Assembly (NCBI RefSeq): GCF_019602855.1
Contig: NZ_CP080767.1
Coordinates: 2,480,001 to 2,544,000 of the forward strand
Origin: Cupriavidus pinatubonensis
GTDB lineage: Bacteria > Pseudomonadota > Gammaproteobacteria > Burkholderiales > Burkholderiaceae
Direction: 5' to 3'
Length of the DNA stretch: 64,000 nucleotides
Of the stretch, positions 34,377 through 46,052 are shown one piece after another (position 1 is the stretch's first letter; every line of letters begins with the position of its first letter). The notes beneath the pieces were generated by a model. That model did no database searches, was not told the origin of the DNA, and saw only the letters and a list, made by a program, of their open reading frames with translations. Made by a program: the position numbers and the translations under genes.

Positions 34377-35408
34377 TTAGTACAGCGCCTTGCCCGACGC
34401 GTCCTTAACGCTCGTCTTCCAGGTCGTGCGAATCTGGTTCACGACCGCATCCGGCAGCGGCACGTAGTCCAGGTCGGCGGCCATGTTGGTGCCGCTCTTG
34501 TAGGCCCAGTCGAAGAACTTCAGCACTTCCGCGCCTTGCGCAGCCTTTTCCTGGTTCTTGTGGACCAGGATGAAGGTCGCGCCGGCGATCGGCCATGCCG
34601 CCTTGCCCGGCTGGTTCGTCAGGATCTGGTAGTAGCTCTTGCTCCAGTCCGCACCGGCGGCGGCAGCCTTGAAGGCGTCGTCACCGGGCTGAACCACGGC
34701 GCCGGCCGCGTTCTTCATGTTCACGTGCGTCATCTTGTTCTGCTTGGCGTAGGCGTACTCGACGTAGCCGATCGCGCCATTCAGACGCTGCACGAAAGCG
34801 GCAACGCCTTCGTTGCCCTTGCCGCCCGTGCCACCGCCCGGCCAGTTGACGGTGGTGCCTTCGCCCACCGACTTCTGCCATTCGGGGCTGACCTTCGACA
34901 GGTAGTTCGTGAAGATGAAGGTGGTGCCCGAACCGTCAGCGCGGCGCACCGGCAGGATGTCCTGGTTCGGCAGCTTGGCGTGCGGGTTCAGTGCCTTGAT
35001 GGCCGGATCGTCCCACTTCTTGATCTTGCCCAGGTAGATATTGGCCAGCACTTCGCCCGTGATGGTCAGGTCGCCCGGCTTCACACCTTGCAGGTTGATC
35101 ACCGGCACCACGCCGCCGATCACAGTCGGGAACTGGACCAGACCCTGCTTGTTCAGATCTTCGTCCTTCAGCGGGGCATCCGAAGCGCCGAAATCGACCG
35201 TCTTGGCGCCAATCTGCTTGATGCCGCCCGACGAGCCGATGGATTGATAGTTGACCTTGTTGCCCGTTGCTTTTTGGTATGCGTCGGCCCACTTGGAATA
35301 GACGGGCGCCGGGAAGGAAGCGCCTGCACCGGTAATTTCCGCCGCGAACGCAGTACCCGCTACGACCATCGAAACGATGCCTGCCACGGCAGTCTTGACC
35401 AGCTTCAT
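34377..35408 (-). CDS. pstS: Phosphate-binding periplasmic protein PstS
   Basis: 343 residues with a signal peptide (MKLVKTAVAGIVSMVVAGTA, cleavage at AFAAEI). The phosphate-binding loop is ITGAGASFPAPVYSKWADAY and the second loop VRRADGSGTTFIFTNYL; SIGSSGGIKQI completes the pocket. ATG 35408 with GGAGG upstream; the open frame continues to 35609 through the promoter. It heads the pst operon and has two Pho-box-like sites in its promoter. Confidence 0.97.
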   Translation of the reverse strand: MKLVKTAVAGIVSMVVAGTAFAAEITGAGASFPAPVYSKWADAYQKATGNKVNYQSIGSSGGIKQIGAKTVDFGASDAPLKDEDLNKQGLVQFPTVIGGVVPVINLQGVKPGDLTITGEVLANIYLGKIKKWDDPAIKALNPHAKLPNQDILPVRRADGSGTTFIFTNYLSKVSPEWQKSVGEGTTVNWPGGGTGGKGNEGVAAFVQRLNGAIGYVEYAYAKQNKMTHVNMKNAAGAVVQPGDDAFKAAAAGADWSKSYYQILTNQPGKAAWPIAGATFILVHKNQEKAAQGAEVLKFFDWAYKSGTNMAADLDYVPLPDAVVNQIRTTWKTSVKDASGKALY

Positions 35409-35435
35409 ATGTCCTCCAGAGAACATTGGTTGGGA

Positions 35436-35492
35436 ATGACAAATTTTTGACAAGACGAACTGTATGCTCCGCACATGACAATTCCGTGACAT
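35436..35492 (-). promoter_or_regulatory. Two Pho-box-like sites and -10 of the pst operon
   Basis: Reading the minus strand, a distal site (35475-35492, ATGTCACGGAATTGTCAT, 13 of 18) is followed after 10 nt by TACAGT (35459-35464), a -10-like hexamer at the standard Pho-box distance. A proximal site (35436-35453, TTGTCAAAAATTTGTCAT, 15 of 18) lies 21 nt nearer pstS. Confidence 0.75.
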
Positions 35493-35592
35493 CGCAGAAT
35501 CTTCTTGGAAGCCTGTATGGACGCGGCCAAATCCGGTGTGCGCATCCCCTCCGGTAGTGGGGAGAGCCCCTCGGTTAATTGCGCAACGGCGC

Positions 35593-35618
35593 AAAAAAAC
35601 GCCGGGCAAGCCCGGCGT
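35593..35618 (-). terminator. Rho-independent terminator after glmM
   Basis: On the minus strand ACGCCGGGC/GCCCGGCGT (9 bp) with loop TT is followed by TTTTTT, 33 nt past the glmM stop. Confidence 0.9.
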
Positions 35619-35650
35619 GATGACGTTGAGGTGCGGTCCCGCCTGGTTGG

Positions 35651-36994
35651 TCAGGCGCGCAATGCCTCCGCGAGCGTCTGTGCGGCGCGTTCGGCCGTCT
35701 CGGCGTGCTCTGCCTCTACCATCACACGCACCACGGGCTCGGTGCCGGAAGCTCGAATCAGCACACGGCCGCGCCCTGCCAGTTCAGGCTCCACGACCGC
35801 GCGGGCCGCTTTCAGACCGGCATGCGATTGCCAGTCGAACCCCTTCTCAACCCGAACGTTGATGAGCTTCTGCGGAAACAGGCTGACACCGTCAAGCAAG
35901 CCGGCCAGCGTCTTGCCGCTACGGCGCAGCGCCGCCAGCACCTGGAGCGCCGAGACAATACCGTCGCCCGTGCTGTGCCGGTCAAGGCACAGCAGATGCC
36001 CCGAGCCCTCGCCACCGAGCGTCCAGTGACGCTTGTTCAACTCTTCCAGGACATAGCGGTCGCCGACCTTCGCGCGCACGAATTCCACGCCGATGCGCTT
36101 GAGTGCCAACTCCACGGCCATATTGGTCATGAGCGTGCCCACCGCGCCTTCGACCGCAAACCCTGCCGCCATGCGATCGCGCACGATCAGGTACAGCAGT
36201 TCGTCGCCGTTGTAGAGGCGACCTTCGCTGTCCACCACCTGCAGCCGGTCCGCATCGCCGTCGAATGCAAGTCCCAGGTCGGCGCCGTGCTCCCGGACGG
36301 CTTCGATCAGCTTGCCGGGCGCGGTAGCACCGTAGCCGTCGTTGATGTTGCGGCCGTCCGGCTGGTTTCCGATCGCGATGACGTCCGCGCCCAGTTCATG
36401 GAAGACGTGCGGCGCAATGTGGTAGGCGGCGCCATGCGCGCAGTCCACCACCAGCTTGAGACCGCGCAGGTCCTGGCTGTTCGGGAACGTGCTCTTGCAG
36501 AACTCGATATAGCGACCCGGCGCGTCGTTGATGCGCCGCGCACGGCCCAGATCATCGGACGGCGCGCAGGTCATCGGCTCTTCAAGGGCCGCCTCGATCT
36601 TGGCCTCGACCTCGTCGGGCAGCTTGTCGCCATCGGCCGAGAAGAACTTGATGCCGTTGTCGTAGTACGGATTGTGGCTAGCCGAAATGACCACGCCCGC
36701 CGACAGGCGCAGCGCGCGAGTCAGATAGGCAATGCCAGGGGTCGGCAACGGTCCGGTCAGCAGTACGTGCACACCTGCCGAAGTAAAGCCGGCTTCAAGT
36801 GCCGCCTCAAGCATATAGCCCGAAATCCGCGTATCCTTGCCAATCAGCACGGTGGGCCGTCCCTGCCCGGTACTCGCACCATGTGCCAGCACCTTCCCAG
36901 CGGCATGTCCCAGCCGCATGACGAAATCTGGCGTGATCGGCGATTCGCCGACTTTGCCGCGTACGCCATCAGTCCCGAAATACTTGCGCGTCAT
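35651..36994 (-). CDS. glmM: Phosphoglucosamine mutase
   Basis: 447 residues. Converts glucosamine-6-phosphate to glucosamine-1-phosphate for peptidoglycan and LPS. The N-terminus RKYFGTDGVRGKVGE, the phosphoserine loop VVISASHNPYYDNG (Ser106), the metal-binding DGDADR, the sugar loop GEGSGH and the phosphate loop RASGTEPVVRVM are all present. ATG 36994 has AAGGG just upstream. It follows folP by 48 bp, a conserved folP-glmM pairing. Confidence 0.97.
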   Translation of the reverse strand: MTRKYFGTDGVRGKVGESPITPDFVMRLGHAAGKVLAHGASTGQGRPTVLIGKDTRISGYMLEAALEAGFTSAGVHVLLTGPLPTPGIAYLTRALRLSAGVVISASHNPYYDNGIKFFSADGDKLPDEVEAKIEAALEEPMTCAPSDDLGRARRINDAPGRYIEFCKSTFPNSQDLRGLKLVVDCAHGAAYHIAPHVFHELGADVIAIGNQPDGRNINDGYGATAPGKLIEAVREHGADLGLAFDGDADRLQVVDSEGRLYNGDELLYLIVRDRMAAGFAVEGAVGTLMTNMAVELALKRIGVEFVRAKVGDRYVLEELNKRHWTLGGEGSGHLLCLDRHSTGDGIVSALQVLAALRRSGKTLAGLLDGVSLFPQKLINVRVEKGFDWQSHAGLKAARAVVEPELAGRGRVLIRASGTEPVVRVMVEAEHAETAERAAQTLAEALRA

Positions 36995-37042
36995 TCCCTT
37001 AAATCCTTTCTTGCTTGCTCTGTCTGGCAACTATGAATGTGA

Positions 37043-37918
37043 CTACTGCCGTTCCACTCCTGTCACGGCTTCATTCCGGACTGCCCACCAGGTCTTGAGG
37101 GCATCCACCGTATCCTGCACATCATGCACGCGCACGATATACGCTCCGCGCTCTGCCGCACATACCGCTGCGGCAATGCTGGCCGCCACACGCTGCAGCG
37201 GCGGCCGGCCACCCAGGATCGCGCCAAGCGTTGACTTGCGGGACAGGCCCACCAGCAAAGGCAGCCTGGCTTTCGCAAGGGCTGGCAATTGCCCAAGCAG
37301 GCGCAAATTATGATCCGGAGTCTTGCCGAAGCCAAATCCCGGGTCGAGCGTGATGCGGGCCGTGTCGACGCCAGCCTGGCGCAGCACGGCCACGCGTTCA
37401 TCGAGGAAAGCAGCGACCTCGGCCACCACATCGGTGTACTGCGGGTCCTCCTGCATTGTCTGCGGGTCCCGCTGCATGTGCATCACACACAGACCGGCCT
37501 GCCCCTGCGCCACCGCCTCGACGGCGCCGGGCATGCGGAAGCCCCAGATATCGTTGATGAGATCTGCACCGGCCGCGAGCGATGCGCGCATGACCTCCGG
37601 CTTGTAGGTATCGATCGATAGCGGCTTGCCGCAATCGCGCAGCGCCTCGACGATGGGAATCACGCGGGCCAACTCTTCATCCAGCGGCAATGCGTCGGAA
37701 CCCGGACGGCTCGACTCGCCACCGATATCGATGATGTCCACACCTTCTGCGATGAGCTGCTCGGCGTGCCGCAGGGCAGCGTCCCGGGTGGCATGCATGC
37801 CGCCATCGGAGAATGAATCAGGCGTTACGTTGAGAATGCCCATGACAAGCGGGCGGCGGTCCAGCGCAAAGCGAAAGCGGCCGCACTGGAAATACGTGGA
37901 TGGCGAAGTCTGCTGCAA
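37043..37918 (-). CDS. folP: Dihydropteroate synthase (probable TTG start)
   Basis: Joins 7,8-dihydropterin pyrophosphate and p-aminobenzoate in folate synthesis. TIM-barrel signatures: VMGILNVTPDSFSDGG, IDIGGESSRPGSDAL, LSIDTYKPEVMRAS, DPGFGFGKTPDHN, LVGLSRKSTLG, VRVHDV. No ATG precedes MGILNVTP in a usable place. A GTG at 37993 lies inside the ftsH terminator hairpin and would give an odd hydrophobic leader, so TTG 37918 (LQQTSPSTYFQCGRFRF) is the proposed start; TTG 37936 is an alternative. No strong Shine-Dalgarno is seen for either, so the start is uncertain. Confidence 0.9.
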   Translation of the reverse strand: MQQTSPSTYFQCGRFRFALDRRPLVMGILNVTPDSFSDGGMHATRDAALRHAEQLIAEGVDIIDIGGESSRPGSDALPLDEELARVIPIVEALRDCGKPLSIDTYKPEVMRASLAAGADLINDIWGFRMPGAVEAVAQGQAGLCVMHMQRDPQTMQEDPQYTDVVAEVAAFLDERVAVLRQAGVDTARITLDPGFGFGKTPDHNLRLLGQLPALAKARLPLLVGLSRKSTLGAILGGRPPLQRVAASIAAAVCAAERGAYIVRVHDVQDTVDALKTWWAVRNEAVTGVERQ

Positions 37919-37971
37919 GGTAGAAGCCGGAAACAAAAATAGAAGATCTGCGCACGCTCCGCGCAGAAACG

Positions 37972-37999
37972 AAAAAGCCGGTGCCAAGGGCACCGGCTT
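37972..37999 (-). terminator. Rho-independent terminator after ftsH
   Basis: On the minus strand AAGCCGGTGCC/GGCACCGGCTT (11 bp) with loop CTT, then TTTCGTTTC. It lies 51 nt past the ftsH stop and upstream of the folP coding region. Confidence 0.85.
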
Positions 38000-38049
38000 G
38001 TCGGAACAGCTAGGTCGTCACCGTCTCGCTGACAGTGCGATCCGTGCCA

Positions 38050-39933
38050 TCAGGCCGTGGCAGGCGCGTTGGTCGGCGCCACCGGCGAACCACCGGACGG
38101 GGCATTGCCACCACCGTTCGGGCCCGACACACCACGCGGCGGACGTGGCGGCTTGCCAGCCATGATGTCGTTGACCTGATCGGCGTCGATCGTTTCCCAC
38201 TCCATTAGCGCCGAAGTCATGGCCTCGACCTTGTCGCGGTTCTCTTCGAGCAGGCGCTTGGCCAGGCCATATTGCTCGTCGATAATGCGGCGGATCTCGG
38301 CATCGACCTTCTGCTGCGTAGCCTCGGACACCGTCTTCGACGACAGCTTGCCGAACATACCGTCCTGCTCGGTGTCGACGTAGACCATGGCGCCGAGTTC
38401 GTCGCTCATGCCGAAGCGGGTCACCATGTCGCGGGCAATCTTGGTCGCACGCTCGAAGTCGTTGGACGCGCCCGTGCTCATGGCGTTGAGGAAGACTTCT
38501 TCCGCCGCACGGCCGCCGAAGAGAATGGCGATCTCTTCGAGCATGTTGTCCTTGTACTTCGAGTACTTGTCATGCTCCGGTAGCTGCCAGGTCACGCCCA
38601 GCGCCCAGCCACGCGGCATGATGGTGACCTTGTGGACCGGATCGGCCTTCGGCAGCAGCTTGGCGACCACTGCATGGCCTGACTCGTGGTAAGCCGTGGC
38701 CTTGCGCTCTTCCTCGCGCATGACCGTCGACTTGCGCTCCGGGCCCATGTAGATCTTGTCCTTCGCGTCTTCGAAGTCCTGCATGTCGACCACGCGCTTG
38801 CTGCGGCGGGCGGCGAACAGGGCAGCTTCGTTGACCAGGTTGGCCAGGTCGGCGCCAGAGAAGCCCGGGGTACCGCGCGCGATCACCGAAGCGTCCACAT
38901 CGTTGCCGATGGGCACCTTGCGCATATGGACCTTGAGGATCTGCTCACGGCCGCGAATATCCGGCAGGCCAACGTAGACTTGGCGGTCGAAACGGCCCGG
39001 ACGCAGCAGCGCCTTGTCGAGGACGTCGGAACGGTTGGTCGCGGCGATCACGATCACGCCTGAGTTGGCTTCGAAGCCGTCCATCTCGACCAGCATCTGG
39101 TTCAGGGTCTGCTCGCGCTCGTCGTTGCCGCCGCCCATGCCGGCGCCACGATGACGGCCCACCGCGTCGATTTCATCGATGAACACGATGCACGGCGCCT
39201 GCTTCTTGGCGTTTTCGAACATGTCGCGCACGCGGGCCGCGCCCACGCCAACGAACATTTCCACGAAGTCCGAACCCGAGATGCTGAAGAACGGCACCTT
39301 GGCTTCGCCGGCAATGGCACGTGCCAGCAGCGTCTTGCCGGTACCCGGAGGGCCGACCAGCAGCACGCCGCGCGGGATGCGGCCGCCCAGCTTCTGGAAT
39401 TTCTGCGGATCCTTCAGGAAGTCGACCAGTTCGACCACTTCTTCCTTGGACTCATCGCAGCCGGCCACGTCCTGGAACGTGACGGCATTCTGGTTCTCGT
39501 CGATCAGGCGCGCACGCGATTTGCCGAACGAGAAGGCACCGCCTTTCCCGCCGCCCTGCATCTGCCGCATCATGTAGAACCAGAACACGATGATCAGCAG
39601 GGTCGGCCCGAGGTAATAGAGGGCCTGCACCAGCACGTTGGGTTCGTCGTCAGCCTTGCCGGTCACCTGAACGCCGTACTTCATCAGGTCGCCGACCATC
39701 CAGATGTCGCCCGGCGAGATGATGGTGTACTTGGCGCCCTCTTTCGGCGACACCACGAGGTTGCGGCCCTGCACGTCGACACGCGACACCTTGCCGTTCT
39801 TGGCGTCATCCATGAACTGCGAGTAGGTGACGCCGTCCTGTGCACGGGGCTTGTCGAACTGCTTGAAGACGGTAAACAACACCAGCGCGATCACGAGCCA
39901 GATTGCCGCCTTTTGAAACAGGTTGTTATTCAA
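38050..39933 (-). CDS. ftsH: ATP-dependent zinc metalloprotease FtsH (TTG start)
   Basis: 627 residues. An N-terminal membrane anchor (AAIWLVIALVLFTVFKQF), periplasmic domain, second helix (LLIIVFWFYMMRQM), AAA domain with Walker A GPPGTGKTLL and Walker B CIVFIDEIDAVG, SRH, and zinc protease motif TAYHESGHAVV. It degrades membrane and regulatory proteins. TTG 39933 is preferred: AAAGGAG lies 8 nt upstream and the protein then begins (M)NNNLFQKAAIW, as expected for the family; ATG 39963 would add ten residues with no ribosome-binding site and overlaps a palindrome. The C-terminus is Pro/Gly-rich. Confidence 0.96.
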   Translation of the reverse strand: MNNNLFQKAAIWLVIALVLFTVFKQFDKPRAQDGVTYSQFMDDAKNGKVSRVDVQGRNLVVSPKEGAKYTIISPGDIWMVGDLMKYGVQVTGKADDEPNVLVQALYYLGPTLLIIVFWFYMMRQMQGGGKGGAFSFGKSRARLIDENQNAVTFQDVAGCDESKEEVVELVDFLKDPQKFQKLGGRIPRGVLLVGPPGTGKTLLARAIAGEAKVPFFSISGSDFVEMFVGVGAARVRDMFENAKKQAPCIVFIDEIDAVGRHRGAGMGGGNDEREQTLNQMLVEMDGFEANSGVIVIAATNRSDVLDKALLRPGRFDRQVYVGLPDIRGREQILKVHMRKVPIGNDVDASVIARGTPGFSGADLANLVNEAALFAARRSKRVVDMQDFEDAKDKIYMGPERKSTVMREEERKATAYHESGHAVVAKLLPKADPVHKVTIMPRGWALGVTWQLPEHDKYSKYKDNMLEEIAILFGGRAAEEVFLNAMSTGASNDFERATKIARDMVTRFGMSDELGAMVYVDTEQDGMFGKLSSKTVSEATQQKVDAEIRRIIDEQYGLAKRLLEENRDKVEAMTSALMEWETIDADQVNDIMAGKPPRPPRGVSGPNGGGNAPSGGSPVAPTNAPATA

Positions 39934-39970
39934 GGCCGAACTCCTTTGCGATTGCCTTGCCAACGGATAG

Positions 39971-39986
39971 CTGCATTGTAATGCAG
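39971..39986. promoter_or_regulatory. 16-bp perfect palindrome before ftsH
   Basis: CTGCATT-GT-AATGCAG. On the minus strand it contains TACAAT, a -10-like hexamer, and its centre is about 46 nt before the TTG start. It may be an operator overlapping the ftsH promoter. Confidence 0.45.
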
Positions 39987-40066
39987 TGCCCGCCCCGAAG
40001 GGGAAACAGCGAAACTATGAAGCCGATAGCCCCGAGCCAGTAACTGCCCTGCACCTGCCGGATCCG

Positions 40067-40744
40067 TCAATTCACCACTTTCAGGTAACGCCCAAGGATA
40101 AAAGTTTCAGAGGATTTGTCGCGCGACGCCTTGGGCTTGCGTGGGGCGACCACCTTGAACTGTCGTTTGAACTTCTCGACGATCTGGCTGTAGCCACTGC
40201 CGTGGAAACACTTTACCAGCAATGCGCCGTCCGGCTTCAGGTGGGTCTGGGCAAAATCCAGGGCCAGATCACACAGATATTCGATGCGCGCAGAGTCGGC
40301 TGAGGCTACACCAGACAGATTGGGGGCCATGTCCGACAATACAAGATCGATTTTTGCGCCACCAGAAGCGGCCATGACCACTTCCTCCAACTGGCGGAAT
40401 ACGTCTTCCTCGCGAAAATCGCCCTGGATAAACGTGACGTCCGCGACAGGCTCCATTGGGAGGATATCAATGGCCACTACGGCGCCGTCAGGCTTGCCGC
40501 CAGTTGCGCGCGGCGACGCAGCCAGCTTGTTGCGCGCGTACTGGCTCCAGCTTCCCGGCGCGGCGCCCAGATCCACGATGACTTGGCCGGGCTGGATCAG
40601 CTTGTCCTGCTCGTCGATTTCCTTGAGCTTGTAGGCTGCGCGCGCACGATAACCTTCGCGCTGCGCCATCTTCACATACGGGTCGTTGATGTGGTCGTGC
40701 AGCCACGACTGGTTGAACTTGTTCTTGGACTTGCCTTTGGCCAT
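40067..40744 (-). CDS. rlmE: 23S rRNA 2'-O-ribose methyltransferase RlmE
   Basis: 225 residues of the RrmJ/FtsJ family, methylating U2552 of 23S rRNA. SAM-binding IVDLGAAPGSWSQYA and the K-D-K-E catalytic tetrad: Lys39 (AAYKL), Asp138 (LVLSDMAPN), Lys178 (LLVKCFHG), Glu213 (SSETFIL). ATG 40744 (MAKGKSKNKF) fits the basic N-terminus; the frame runs on to 40897 without family sequence. It is upstream of ftsH in the same direction (conserved rlmE-ftsH-folP-glmM order) and diverges from yhbY. Confidence 0.96.
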   Translation of the reverse strand: MAKGKSKNKFNQSWLHDHINDPYVKMAQREGYRARAAYKLKEIDEQDKLIQPGQVIVDLGAAPGSWSQYARNKLAASPRATGGKPDGAVVAIDILPMEPVADVTFIQGDFREEDVFRQLEEVVMAASGGAKIDLVLSDMAPNLSGVASADSARIEYLCDLALDFAQTHLKPDGALLVKCFHGSGYSQIVEKFKRQFKVVAPRKPKASRDKSSETFILGRYLKVVN

Positions 40745-40951
40745 TCTGATTACGCCTGTTTCCTGTCTGCCGTCCCCGCGAAGGCGGGCGCGCCGCAATT
40801 TCTTGCCTGTTTTGCCGTTTTTTGCCGCCAACCTGTACTGGTTTGGCGGATAATACGCGCCAATCGCATGCCAGCGGCGGCCACTCCGGCCCGCCATTTG
40901 CCCGTTCGGGCCGCTGGCAGCACTTATTGCCTGCGCTGTCAGCGCCTATTT

Positions 40952-41452
40952 ATGTCCGCACTCCAACTTATTCCAGCCCAGCGCTCCGAACTCCGCTCCC
41001 GTGCCCATGGCCTCAATCCGGTCGTGATGATTGGCGCGGAAGGCCTGACGCGCGCGGTCCTGGCCGAAATCGACCGCAGCCTGGCTGCCCACGACCTGAT
41101 CAAGATCCGCGTATTCGGTGATGACCGCGAAGCCCGCATCGCCATCTACGAAGCCATTTGCGATGAACTCGACGCCGCGCCGATCCAGCATATCGGCAAG
41201 CTGCTGGTCGTCTGGCGCCCGGGCGAGGCTCGCCTGAAGGAAAACCAACCGCAAGACCTGGGCCGCCACACCCCCGCTCGCCGTGGCGCCGCGCCGCGTA
41301 CCGTCACGGTGAAAAAGCCGAGCGGTGCACCGAACCGCCGCCCGACCCGCAAGGATGTGACCGTGCTCGGCAACGAACGCGTCACGGCGGGTGGCAACGT
41401 CAAGCGCTCGCGCGCCCGGCCCACCAGCCAGAAGAAGAAGGCACTCGCCTGA
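40952..41452 (+). CDS. yhbY: YhbY-family CRM-domain RNA-binding protein
   Basis: 166 residues. Residues 5-95 are the CRM domain (QRSELRSRAHGLNPVVMIGA, LIKIRVFGDDREARIAIYEA, HIGKLLVVWRPGEA), known to associate with pre-50S ribosomes. The rest is a basic Arg/Pro-rich extension (RRGAAPRTVTVKKPSGAPNR) not found in the short E. coli protein. The Shine-Dalgarno is weak. It diverges from rlmE by 207 bp, with a TATAAT-like GGATAATAC in between. Confidence 0.92.
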   Translation: MSALQLIPAQRSELRSRAHGLNPVVMIGAEGLTRAVLAEIDRSLAAHDLIKIRVFGDDREARIAIYEAICDELDAAPIQHIGKLLVVWRPGEARLKENQPQDLGRHTPARRGAAPRTVTVKKPSGAPNRRPTRKDVTVLGNERVTAGGNVKRSRARPTSQKKKALA

Positions 41453-41458
41453 AACCAC

Positions 41459-41479
41459 GGCGGCCCTGTGCGGGCCGCC
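41459..41479. other. Hairpin between convergent yhbY and DUF4149 genes
   Basis: GGCGGCCC/GGGCCGCC, an 8-bp stem with loop TGTGC and no T-tract. It may act as a weak terminator. Confidence 0.45.
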
Positions 41480-41495
41480 TGCCCTTCCACGCCGG

Positions 41496-41999
41496 CTATT
41501 CGCCAGCCGAGCGCGGCGCCGAAGCGCGCCACACCAGCGCCAGTGCCAACAGGCTCTGCAGCAGATAGAAGGCGCTGGACACGCCGTGCAGCATGCCGAA
41601 CTGTGCACGGAACGGCGACTCCGACACTCCAACGCCGAGCGCAGTCGCCTTCTCCTTGAGGCTGCCCATGAATGGCTGGGTGCCGAAATATCCCACGAGC
41701 ACGCAAACGAGCATGGCAAGCACCAGCCAGCGCAAGGCCCTATAGCGGTTGGCGCCACGGCGGATCAGCACATTGCACAGCACGAGCTGCAGCACACCGA
41801 TGGTCACGCCGAGAATGGCCTCGGTCTGGAACAGGTGGCCAGCGATCATGCCTGCCGTCTCGCGGCTGGGCAGCACGGAAAACAGCGTGGGGGCCACCAT
41901 GTAGCCCACCGTCCAGAGGCTGCCGGCCCAGACGACCGTCAGCAGCAGGAAAATGCGGTGGGGCAGCGGCGGCAGACTGGAGTAAGAGGACGAAAACAC
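41496..41999 (-). CDS. DUF4149 integral membrane protein
   Basis: 167 residues with four membrane helices (IFLLLTVVWAGSLWTVGYMV, AILGVTIGVLQLVLCNVLI, WLVLAMLVCVLVGYF, GVSSAFYLLQSLLALALVW). The block APTLFSVLPSRETAGMIAGH and a cytoplasmic FGMLHGVSS are typical of DUF4149. Function is unknown. It lies 26 bp after greA and probably in its operon. Confidence 0.88.
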   Translation of the reverse strand: MFSSSYSSLPPLPHRIFLLLTVVWAGSLWTVGYMVAPTLFSVLPSRETAGMIAGHLFQTEAILGVTIGVLQLVLCNVLIRRGANRYRALRWLVLAMLVCVLVGYFGTQPFMGSLKEKATALGVGVSESPFRAQFGMLHGVSSAFYLLQSLLALALVWRASAPRSAGE

Positions 42000-42025
42000 T
42001 ATCCGGTTCCGTGAGCCTTGCAGCC

Positions 42026-42502
42026 TCAGACGTAACGGACGGTGATGACTTCGTACTCTCGTTCGCCGCCCGGCGCCAGCACCGTGGCCACGTCGCCTTC
42101 GAACTTGCCGATCAGCGCGCGCGCGATCGGCGAGCTGACGGAGATCTTGCCGCTGTCCAGATCGGCTTCATCGTCGCCGACAATCTGGTAGCTGACGGGG
42201 CTGCCCGATTCCAGGTCTTCCAGGTCGACCGTGGCGCCGAATACGATGCGGCCGTCCGTGTCGAGCTGGGTCGGGTCGATCACCTGTGCGGCCGACAGCT
42301 TGGATTCGACTTCCAGGATACGGCCCTCGATAAAGGCCTGCTTTTCCTTGGCGGCGTCGTACTCGGCGTTTTCGGAGAGGTCGCCCTGTGCACGCGCTTC
42401 GGCGATGGCATTGATCACCGCAGGACGTTCGACGGCCTTGAGGCGGTGCAGCTCTTCCTTCAGGAGCTCGGCGCCACGCTTGGTAATCGGAATGGTGCTC
42501 AT
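42026..42502 (-). CDS. greA: Transcription elongation factor GreA
   Basis: 158 residues: an N-terminal coiled coil (KRGAELLKEELHRLKAVERP, tip acidic residues in ARAQGDLSENAEYDAAKEKQ) and a C-terminal FKBP-like domain. It rescues backtracked RNA polymerase. It follows carB by 223 bp; a carA-lysE-carB-greA order is a recognisable synteny. Confidence 0.97.
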   Translation of the reverse strand: MSTIPITKRGAELLKEELHRLKAVERPAVINAIAEARAQGDLSENAEYDAAKEKQAFIEGRILEVESKLSAAQVIDPTQLDTDGRIVFGATVDLEDLESGSPVSYQIVGDDEADLDSGKISVSSPIARALIGKFEGDVATVLAPGGEREYEVITVRYV

Positions 42503-42725
42503 GTCTTCGATTCAACAAAAAAATGAGCCGCAGCGGAGCTGGAACTGTGCCTGGCAACTGGCCAGGGCACTCCCGCTCAACCGCGGCTTTCGGATGGGAA
42601 AGGCGCCCGGAATACGGGCGCCGATCGACGAATTCGGAGTAGTTTAGGCCAAGAAGCCCGCCGACAGCAACACCGGCGGACTTGGTGGCCTTGACGGAGC
42701 GCAAGCGCCCCGCCCCATCGAAATG

Positions 42726-45974
<3,249 letters not shown>

Positions 45975-46052
45975 TGCACTATCTCTTTTTTGGTCCGGCG
46001 GCCATCGGGGCCGCCGTCCGGAAAATCAGGAATCCAGCAGGATTCGGAAAGT

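Noticed and set aside
37919..37993. N-terminal extension of folP from GTG 37993
   Set aside because: Start codon would lie within the ftsH terminator stem and the residues are unlike dihydropteroate synthases.
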